Positions 1-3,505 of a stretch of 10,600 bases of DNA are shown piece by piece. The stretch is from Verrucomicrobiota bacterium (GTDB lineage: Bacteria > Verrucomicrobiota > Kiritimatiellia > Kiritimatiellales > Tichowtungiaceae), in contig JAUXCB010000023.1 of NCBI GenBank assembly GCA_030619095.1, positions 1 to 10,600 of the forward strand. Direction: 5' to 3'. The translations under genes were made by a program, and so were the position numbers. How positions within the stretch are numbered: position 1 is the stretch's first letter; each line of letters starts with the position of its first letter. Under the pieces are notes generated by a model. That model worked only from the letters and a program-made list of their open reading frames with translations. It ran no database searches and had not been told where the DNA came from.

Positions 1-212
1 ACATCAACGTTGAGGGGGATATCAATACGGATGGATTGCTCGGCAAAGCCACTGACGATCCGGTCGGATTTTCGGAAATCCGCATCACGGTGGAGATTGA
101 TGCCGATATGAGCGCGGAAGAAAAAGAGGCCTTTGTTCACGAAGTGGATGCGCGTTGCCCCGTTTCGTGGAATCTGCTCAATGCCTCTTCGATCAAGGTT
201 TCTGCTGTTTAG
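1..212 (+). CDS. OsmC/Ohr-like protein, C-terminal end (partial)
   Basis: The reading frame enters at base 3 and closes with TAG at 210-212, giving about 69 residues of a C-terminus. The stretch ITVEIDADMSAEEKEAFVHE followed by VDARCPVSWNLLNASSIKV is the pattern of the OsmC/Ohr fold: a beta strand, a central helix, and a conserved Cys in a CPV(S) motif. In this family that Cys is the second, peroxide-reactive cysteine, and members detoxify organic hydroperoxides or are uncharacterised OsmC-like proteins. The start and the first catalytic cysteine lie outside the window, so the subfamily cannot be decided. Family assignment is fairly sure; peroxidase activity is inferred. Confidence 0.72.
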   Translation, partial: INVEGDINTDGLLGKATDDPVGFSEIRITVEIDADMSAEEKEAFVHEVDARCPVSWNLLNASSIKVSAV

Positions 213-221
213 TTTTTCCAT

Positions 222-256
222 CCGCCTTCGTCAGAAGACTTCGGCGTGACAGGAAC
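222..256. repeat. dispersed repeat, CTTCG...AAG-CTTCG-type
   Basis: Directly after the OsmC stop there is a GC-rich hairpin-prone stretch (CCGCCTTCGTC, AGAAG, ACTTCGGCG, then TGACAGGAAC). A related copy lies at 2084-2120 (CCGTCTTCGCTAAAAGCTTCG, then GGGTCAGGATGAAC). Both have a CTTCG half, an A/G-rich loop, a CTTCG(G/C)CG half and a G-T/A-CAGGA tail. The resemblance is imperfect, so this is a diverged repeat family rather than a recent duplication. Confidence 0.45.
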
Positions 257-275
257 ATGGGAAAGATCGGAGAGA

Positions 276-354
276 TTCCTCGCAGAGGCGCAGAGATCGC
301 AGAGAGTTTAGTGCGGAGAATCGGCCTCTGCGTTCTCCAAATCTCTGCGAGGAA
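276..354. repeat. inverted repeat with CGCAGAG motifs
   Basis: TTCCTCGCAGAG (276-287) is matched by its exact reverse complement CTCTGCGAGGAA (343-354), a 12-bp perfect inverted repeat around a 55-bp interior. The interior holds more CGCAGAG and CTCTGCG motifs (GGCGCAGAGATCGCAGAG on the left, CCTCTGCG on the right), so each arm is a small array of the same 7-mer. The RNA could fold into a long hairpin. Mobile, structural or regulatory function is unknown. Confidence 0.6.
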
Positions 355-377
355 AAATTGATCCAGCTCGTTTTTAA

Positions 378-469
378 TGGAGGGTCGCGTTCCACCGCGA
401 CCGTGGACGGCCCCGCAAAGCGGGGTAAACGTGGAACTTGTCACGCCGTGGGCGTGAGCCGTCCCTCCA
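378..469. repeat. three-hairpin repeat element with 7-bp inverted ends
   Basis: The element is bounded by TGGAGGG (378-384) and CCCTCCA (463-469). Inside it are three separate perfect hairpins in a row. GGTCGCG/CGCGACC (383-389, 396-402) has a 6-nt loop. CCCCGC/GCGGGG (411-416, 420-425) has a 3-nt loop. TCACGCC/GGCGTGA (441-447, 451-457) has a 3-nt loop. It lies in a gene-free gap and could be a small non-autonomous mobile element, a REP-like sequence or a structured RNA. No transposase is nearby. Confidence 0.6.
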
Positions 470-493
470 GAATATTTTTAACGGCCTCGGGTT

Positions 494-508
494 TTCCAAG
501 GTTTGGAA
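494..508. repeat. dispersed near-palindrome TTCCAA-GGT-TTGGAA
   Basis: TTCCAAGGTTTGGAA is a near-perfect palindrome, flanked by extra T and A residues that lengthen the arms to TTTTCCAA/TTGGAAAA. Related copies are at 1178-1193 and 1906-1920, all in gaps between genes. This copy lies just beyond the end of the minus-strand exonuclease gene and overlaps the T-rich tail of its probable terminator. Confidence 0.55.
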
Positions 509-534
509 AAAACAAGCAGGCCGGATCATCCGGC
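505..534 (-). terminator. probable rho-independent terminator of the exonuclease gene
   Basis: On the minus strand the gene ends in GCCGG-ATGAT-CCGGC (534 to 520), a 5-bp GC stem that can be drawn as a longer 7-bp dyad. A few bases later comes the T-rich run TTGTTTTTT. The stop codon TGA sits in the loop of this hairpin. The form is right for intrinsic termination, but the stem is short, so termination strength is uncertain. Confidence 0.5.
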
Positions 535-1140
535 TTCCAATGTTTGAATGATCAGGCCGAGGTTATTCATGTGCAGGTGGATCTCGCGACCGAGCCATGC
601 GTCGGTGGCGGCGTAGGTGATCTGGGACGGGGTCATCTCGCGGCACGCCCAGTTGGAAACCTGCTCTTTTTTGGAAATGCGGAAGCCCAGCAGCAGGGCG
701 GCCATTCCGCGCAGGCCCAGGTTTTTGATCTGCGCTCTTTTCGCGCAGTCAGCCAGCTCCACAAACCCGCCGGGTGTGAAGTCGGCCATCTCCCGCAGTT
801 CTTTCAGGTCATTCCGGATGGCGACGCCGACTTTGATGATTTTTTTATCCGATAGAATTTTCAGCATTTTTTTGGTGAGACCGGTTTTTTTGAGCTGAAA
901 GAGGAACACTTCTTCTTTGCTCGCAAGCTGCAGGAGAGAGGGCTGGTAGCTTTCCCCCACACGAAAGGCGGGGCGGGTTTCGGTGTCGAAGCCAAGCAGT
1001 TTTTCCTTTTGCAGCTTTTTTGCGGCTGAGTCGGCCTCTTCCGGCGTGCGGATCAGGTGAATCGGGCCTTCATAGCGCCTCATCGGCAACTGGTTGATTT
1101 CCGTTTTGGTGATGTGAAGTTTGTTGAGGGGTGTTTTCAT
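526..1140 (-). CDS. 3'-5' exonuclease domain protein (RNase D / WRN-exonuclease-like, DEDDy)
   Basis: A 204-residue protein made of a single DEDD-family 3'-5' exonuclease domain. ExoI is FDTET at residues 51-55, giving acidic D52 and E54, followed by the typical QPSLLQLA. ExoII is VGVAIRNDL with N110 and D111. ExoIII is ITYAATDAW with Y176 and D180, placing it in the DEDDy branch. The family degrades RNA or DNA from the 3' end using two metal ions held by these acidic residues. It is much shorter than full RNase D because the C-terminal HRDC domains are missing, so it is a stand-alone exonuclease whose substrate (tRNA trimming, DNA repair) cannot be told from sequence. The ATG at 1140 has no clear Shine-Dalgarno sequence. 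Another ATG at residue 20 is possible but lacks one too. It stands alone on the minus strand, downstream of the toxin-antitoxin pair. Confidence 0.85.
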   Translation of the reverse strand: MKTPLNKLHITKTEINQLPMRRYEGPIHLIRTPEEADSAAKKLQKEKLLGFDTETRPAFRVGESYQPSLLQLASKEEVFLFQLKKTGLTKKMLKILSDKKIIKVGVAIRNDLKELREMADFTPGGFVELADCAKRAQIKNLGLRGMAALLLGFRISKKEQVSNWACREMTPSQITYAATDAWLGREIHLHMNNLGLIIQTLEAG

Positions 1141-1177
1141 TTACGTAGAGGGTTCAAAGAGAACGAAGGAGCGCGAG

Positions 1178-1193
1178 TTCCAAGGGTTGGGAA
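1178..1193. repeat. dispersed near-palindrome TTCCAA-GGG-TTGGGAA
   Basis: TTCCAAGGGTTGGGAA is a second copy of the family seen at 494-508, with one extra G in the right half. It lies 10-25 bp beyond the stop of the PIN toxin gene, in the 62-bp gap before the exonuclease start. As at 494-508, the repeat follows a gene end. Confidence 0.5.
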
Positions 1194-1202
1194 AGAGAGT
1201 TG

Positions 1203-1601
1203 TTACCAGAATGTTTTAACACTTTCGTAACTCAGGATAAGTTGGTCGGTGGTGAGGATCGTGGCATTTTCTTCGCGTGCGGTACCGACGATGATTTGGT
1301 CGGCGGGGTCTTGGTGAAAAGGTTGCGGGAGGTTGTTTGCCTTGAACGAAAGGGTTGGCGTTAGTGGAACGAGCCGGAGTTTTGGCATATCGAGAGCTTC
1401 ATTCATCCACTCTTCCGGGTCGCAGGCGATGGCGAGTCTTTTTTTGTCGAGTAGTTTGCAGAATTCCCAAGGTGAAATCGCGGAAAGCAAAAGTTCTTCG
1501 TAGCGGGCGGGTTCGGAAATCAAGCGTTTGACTTTGGCGGAGAGCCTTTTTGGATTCATGTTCCACCAAATCCATGTGTGTGTATCCAGCAGGTATTTCA
1601 T
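1203..1601 (-). CDS. vapC: PIN-domain ribonuclease toxin (VapC-like)
   Basis: A 132-residue PIN-domain protein opening MKYLLDTHTWIWW, the hallmark of the VapC-type nuclease subgroup usually paired with Phd-type antitoxins. Metal-binding acidic residues are D6, E46 (in AISPWEF), D98 and D101 (in HQDPADQIIVGTA) and D119 (ATILTTD), so the active site looks intact. VapC toxins are Mg-dependent endoribonucleases that cut tRNA or rRNA when the antitoxin is lost. The start at 1601 is chosen because the protein begins directly at the first PIN strand and its ATG overlaps the antitoxin stop as ATGA, giving translational coupling. A longer open frame upstream (to 1739) runs across the antitoxin gene and is not used. 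The end TILTTDQLILSYESVKTFW is normal for the family. The toxin looks complete and probably works. Confidence 0.88.
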   Translation of the reverse strand: MKYLLDTHTWIWWNMNPKRLSAKVKRLISEPARYEELLLSAISPWEFCKLLDKKRLAIACDPEEWMNEALDMPKLRLVPLTPTLSFKANNLPQPFHQDPADQIIVGTAREENATILTTDQLILSYESVKTFW

Positions 1602-1831
1602 TGAGCGGCATTCCAGAGTTCTTCGCCGAGCGGGGTCACGATATCCTGTTCGTCGATGAGTGCGCTGGCAAGCTTGCCGGGAACGGGGTGCTCGTTTTTG
1701 TTTTGAAATGGACGGAGTTCCGCAATGGGATTTCCCCACTTTGTAATCACGATCATTTGATGCTCCGTGCTGACCCGATTGATGGTTTGGAGCGCGTGGT
1801 TTTTAAAGTCGCTGACAGTCATGGTGTTCAT
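1598..1831 (-). CDS. Phd/YefM-family antitoxin
   Basis: A 77-residue protein with the Phd/YefM signature: MTVSDFKNHALQTINRV (N-terminal DNA-binding helix region), then MIVITKWGNPIAELRPF, which matches the usual pattern 'hydrophobic strand, T+xGxPxAxLxP'. The C-terminal part (residues about 45-77) would wrap around and inhibit the PIN toxin encoded next to it, with a 4-bp ATGA overlap. The start is uncertain. ATG at 1831 is chosen, ATG at 1822 (MTVSDF) fits the family equally well, and an in-frame TTG at 1867 is rejected because it coincides with a TTGACA promoter-like box. Phd-type antitoxins repress their own operon, and a palindrome lies just upstream. Confidence 0.82.
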   Translation of the reverse strand: MNTMTVSDFKNHALQTINRVSTEHQMIVITKWGNPIAELRPFQNKNEHPVPGKLASALIDEQDIVTPLGEELWNAAQ

Positions 1832-1838
1832 GGGAGAG

Positions 1839-1867
1839 AGAATGGCCATTTTAAATGGCCCTGTCAA
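1839..1867 (-). promoter_or_regulatory. putative promoter of the toxin-antitoxin operon
   Basis: On the minus strand, TTGACA (1867-1862) is a perfect sigma-70 -35 box. With a 17-bp spacer the -10 would be CATTCT (1844-1839), only 3 of 6 matches. TAAAAT (1853-1848), inside the palindrome, is a better -10 by sequence but lacks a -35 at the right distance. In either case the palindrome at 1844-1860 covers the core promoter, so a repressor there would block RNA polymerase. The leader before the antitoxin would be very short. Confidence 0.4.
1844..1860. promoter_or_regulatory. palindromic operator candidate for the toxin-antitoxin operon
   Basis: GGCCATTT-T-AAATGGCC is a perfect palindrome with 8-bp arms and a 1-bp centre, ending 13 bp before the antitoxin ATG at 1831. 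Phd/YefM antitoxins bind short palindromes in their own promoter, so place and shape fit an autoregulatory operator. Only the dyad is seen; binding is inferred. Confidence 0.6.
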
Positions 1868-1905
1868 GCCTCGCGCGATCCGGATTGTGGGTTAAACCCC
1901 TTTGA

Positions 1906-1920
1906 TTCCAGAGTTTGGAA
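1906..1920. repeat. dispersed near-palindrome TTCCA-GAGT-TTGGAA
   Basis: TTCCAGAGTTTGGAA is the third member of the family seen at 494-508 and 1178-1193. This copy is upstream of the antitoxin gene rather than after a gene end. Confidence 0.45.
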
Positions 1921-1950
1921 AAACATTGCCCGCGAATCTGCACGAATAAT

Positions 1951-1968
1951 CGCGAATGGGGAGGGAGG
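1951..1968. repeat. 18-bp direct repeat, copy 1
   Basis: CGCGAATGGGGAGGGAGG here is repeated exactly at 2129-2146. Both copies are followed by a T-run (ATTTT and TTTTT) and preceded by another CGAAT motif, so the homologous block is slightly longer than the perfect core. Confidence 0.6.
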
Positions 1969-2083
1969 ATTTTCACAATCGCTTTCGCTGGAGGGATGGA
2001 GAGAAGCAGCCGAGACGAAGAGAGGTCGCCACAAAAAACACGAGAAGCCACAAAAAGAAAGAGGGATAATTTTTGATCGCGAA

Positions 2084-2120
2084 CCGTCTTCGCTAAAAGC
2101 TTCGCCGGGTCAGGATGAAC
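2084..2120. repeat. dispersed repeat, CTTCG hairpin type, copy 2
   Basis: Diverged relative of 222-256: CTTCG, an AAAAG loop region, CTTCGCCG, then GGTCAGGATGAAC. It directly abuts the second copy of the 18-bp direct repeat block. Confidence 0.4.
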
Positions 2121-2128
2121 GCGAATGA

Positions 2129-2146
2129 CGCGAATGGGGAGGGAGG
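2129..2146. repeat. 18-bp direct repeat, copy 2
   Basis: Exact copy of the 18 bases at 1951-1968, on the same strand, 178 bp further on. The flanking sequence on the left (GCGAATGA) again carries the GCGAAT motif. Confidence 0.6.
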
Positions 2147-2174
2147 TTTTTGACGAGATTACAGGTCCGATCCG

Positions 2175-2218
2175 AAGTGTCGGATTCCAAGAAAGTGTCG
2201 GACTCCGAGTGTTCGGAG
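2175..2218. repeat. imperfect tandem of AAGTGTCGGA units
   Basis: AAGTGTCGGA at 2175-2184 recurs at 2193-2202, and a weaker form GAGTGTTCGGAG lies at 2207-2218. The first two units are 18 bp apart with TTCC / CTCC between units. No coding or promoter sense is seen in it. Confidence 0.45.
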
Positions 2219-2256
2219 ATGAACAGGATCGATACAAAAGCAGAGGAAAAGTTTTT

Positions 2257-2285
2257 GACCGCGAATTACGCCGATGAGCGCAGAT
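2257..2285. repeat. CGCGAATTACGCCGATGAGCGCAGAT-type repeat
   Basis: GACCGCGAATTACGCCGATG and the following AGCGCAGAT form a repeat-like string of the CGCGAAT / GCGCAGAT style also seen around 1930-1960 and 2114-2146. It overlaps the last codons and stop of the minus-strand DUF433 gene, so the repeat now supplies that gene's C-terminus. Confidence 0.45.
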
Positions 2286-2466
2286 AAGAAAGAGCCTGAG
2301 CGATATCACCCGGCTCAAGATAAGGGTACAACTTGAGAATTTCATCTCGTGAGTGGCCTGATACAATCAGTCCGACCAGCATTCCGGCAGTAATCCGCAA
2401 TCCCCGCAAGCAGGGTTTTCCACCCATCACATCCGAATCAAACGTAATACGATCTAAATTCAACAT
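2266..2466 (-). CDS. DUF433 family protein (orphan antitoxin-like), 3' end altered
   Basis: A 66-residue protein with the DUF433 pattern: LDRITFDSDVMGGKPCLRGL (residues 4-23), RITAGMLVGLIVSG, DEILKLYPYLEPGDIAQALSYL. DUF433 proteins are small HTH-like proteins usually encoded directly before a PIN-like DUF5615 toxin and thought to act as its antitoxin. The ATG at 2466 is chosen because GGAGG stands 6 nt before it, whereas the upstream ATG at 2472 touches the GGAGG. The family usually continues after 'ALSYA' with a charged tail. Here the protein stops after SYLRSSA, where a dispersed repeat begins (2257-2285). No DUF5615 toxin follows; the next bases are repeat debris. The gene is probably a truncated orphan that may still be expressed. 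Confidence 0.78.
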   Translation of the reverse strand: MLNLDRITFDSDVMGGKPCLRGLRITAGMLVGLIVSGHSRDEILKLYPYLEPGDIAQALSYLRSSA

Positions 2467-2519
2467 AATCATCCTCCACAAAGGAAAGGGTGGTTCATCT
2501 GATTTTGAATTGTCCAGCT

Positions 2520-2660
2520 TTACCTTGTTTTGCATTTCTGGAAGGCCTCGGCGAGTTCGGTGTAGACGGCTTTTGCATCCTGCCCGAGTGCCTCGCAGAC
2601 CCGGAAAAATTCCACCATATCCAGCTGCCGCTCCCCATGCTCAATCCGCCAGACGAAGGA
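2520..2660 (-). pseudogene. XRE-type HTH regulator, C-terminal remnant
   Basis: The minus-strand frame closing with TAA at 2522-2520 reads ...SFVWRIEHGERQLDMVEFF, then RVCEALGQDAKAVYTELAEA and FQKCKTR. This is the second half of a small Cro/C1-type HTH protein: recognition helix end (SFV-x-RIE-x-GER), then the typical 'LD-VEF-RVCEALG' helix. The first HTH helices and the start codon are missing. Beyond 2660 the sequence instead reads well on the opposite strand as AbiEi. It lies 54 bp upstream of the DUF433 gene on the same strand. It cannot encode a working repressor. Confidence 0.72.
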
Positions 2661-2898
2661 GTATGGGTCAACGCTCGTTCGGATCGCTACGCCCGCAAAA
2701 GCCGTGCTGGATCATCTGTACTGGACGGGGGGCGATGCGATTCAAACCCTAAAGGTTCTGCGCTTCCAGCCGGACGGTGTGCCGGGGTTCTCGTGGGATA
2801 ATCTGATGCAGTGTGCGGAGGCGTGGGGCAGCCCTAGGCTGATGCGTTTCGCGAAGATGGCACCGGCGGAATTTTCAGATCAGTGGGAGGAACTCTGA
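2650..2898 (+). pseudogene. AbiEi-like type IV antitoxin, C-terminal remnant
   Basis: The plus frame ending TGA 2896-2898 reads QTKEYGSTLVRIATPAKAVL, DHLYWTGGDAIQTLKVL, then SWDNLMQCAEAWGSPRLMRF. The segment 'VRIATPAKAVLDHLYW' is the AbiEi C-terminal pattern (normally 'lriAtPEKALlDllyl'), and the gene overlaps the start of an AbiEii gene, as in AbiE operons. The N-terminal winged-helix domain and about half the usual length are missing, and no start codon precedes the conserved part. A GTG at 2704 is an artificial start within the domain. The 5' part has been lost by a rearrangement that joined it to an oppositely oriented HTH remnant near 2655-2665. Confidence 0.7.
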
Positions 2899-3375
2899 TG
2901 CAAAAAGAAATGGCAGAACGAGCGATTCGATCCTTTGATGACCCGCAGATGCGGTTGAACCATGTTCGCGAACAACTTCAGCGAATGCTTTTGACGGCTC
3001 TTCACGAGGCGCGAGCCTTCAATCACATCGCATTTGTCGGAGGAACCTGTCTGCGCATTGTGCATGGATTGCGGCGCTATTCAGAGGATCTCGATTTTTC
3101 ATGTATCAAAAAAGAGGGCTATGATTTCCACGGGGTTTTTCGAAAGGTGAAGAGTCGTCTGAATGCCGCAGGTATTGAGCACACCATTAACGTGAAAACG
3201 AAAAACACGGTTCATATTGCTCAAATTGGGTTCCGAATGGCGTAGCCGTTTGCGCGAACAGGTTGAATCCATCGATCTTGCCGAGGTGAAAAACGATGTC
3301 GCCCCGTTTATTGAGCGGAAAGAAGAGCTTGATATCTTTTCTGTCGAAGCGTTGCTGCGTTTGATTCAGGGGTAA
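2898..3375 (+). pseudogene. AbiEii-type nucleotidyltransferase toxin, internal deletion and frameshift
   Basis: The start ATG (2898) overlaps the AbiEi remnant stop as TGATG and has GGAGG 7 nt upstream. The first 115 codons (stop TAG 3243-3245) carry the nucleotidyltransferase motif IAFVGGTCLRIVHGLRRYSE followed by DLDFS, the AbiEii/AbiGii core (GG-T-LR and the DxD metal site). Family members normally run on for more than 100 further residues. Here, from 3232 in another frame, the family's C-terminus appears instead: SEWRSRLREQVESIDLAEVK, NDVAPFIERKEEL, ending TAA 3373-3375. The middle segment, including the region after KTKNTVHIAQIG, is missing and the frame shifts. AbiEii transfers nucleotides to tRNA acceptor ends or other targets. 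This copy keeps the active-site motif but is almost surely inactive. Confidence 0.78.
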
Positions 3376-3407
3376 ATCCAGATTGTCGATCGACAATCTG
3401 GATTTAC
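3372..3407. repeat. perfect 36-bp palindrome without loop (possible bidirectional terminator)
   Basis: GTAAATCCAGATTGTCGA (3372-3389) is followed at once by its exact reverse complement TCGACAATCTGGATTTAC (3390-3407). The left arm contains the TAA that ends the AbiEii remnant on the plus strand. The right arm contains the mirror TAA on the minus strand. The position between convergent genes suggests a two-way terminator, but the U-tract is weak (only TTTAC then TTTT on the plus side) and the lack of any spacer is unusual for that. It may be a snap-back duplication or a protein-binding site. Confidence 0.7.
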
Positions 3408-3505
3408 TTTTGGAATGCGGGGTGTATTCGTTCGATCAGATCGACCAAGTTCAAATAGCTCGCGCCTCTTTTTGCGCCGTCACCGTCTTGATAGCCGACT
3501 ATGTT

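Larger units (their letters stand above)
1868..2265. other. gene-free gap, a mosaic of short dispersed repeats
   Basis: This 398-bp stretch holds no credible gene on either strand. Long open frames exist but read like low-complexity repeat translation and match no family pattern. It contains a TTCCA-TTGGAA near-palindrome (1906-1920), two copies of an 18-bp direct repeat, a CACAAAAAACACGAGAAGCC-type purine-rich tract near 2030-2060, a CTTCG hairpin repeat (2084-2120), a GTGTCGGA-type tandem (2175-2218) and the start of a CGCGAATTACGCCGATGAGC-type repeat (2257-2285). It looks like accumulated repeat debris. Confidence 0.6.

Noticed and set aside
358..855. Plus-strand open frame of 165 codons across the repeat gap and the exonuclease gene.
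   Set aside because: Its first part translates the three-hairpin repeat and the rest is antisense to the exonuclease, whose DEDDy motifs are clear.
1602..1739. Longer N-terminus for the PIN toxin (start at 1739).
   Set aside because: It would overlap most of the antitoxin gene in another frame, and the PIN fold begins exactly at the ATG at 1601.
1868..2265. Possible CRISPR array from repeated motifs in the mosaic.
   Set aside because: Repeats are of several kinds, irregularly spaced and mostly present only twice; there are no equal spacers and no cas genes.
1550..2366. Large open frames on both strands across the repeat mosaic.
   Set aside because: The translations are low-complexity, match no family pattern I know, and cover repeats and the antitoxin gene.
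2490..2801. Plus-strand open frame of 103 codons over the HTH and AbiEi remnants.
   Set aside because: The recognisable protein patterns lie in other frames (XRE on minus, AbiEi in plus frame 1).
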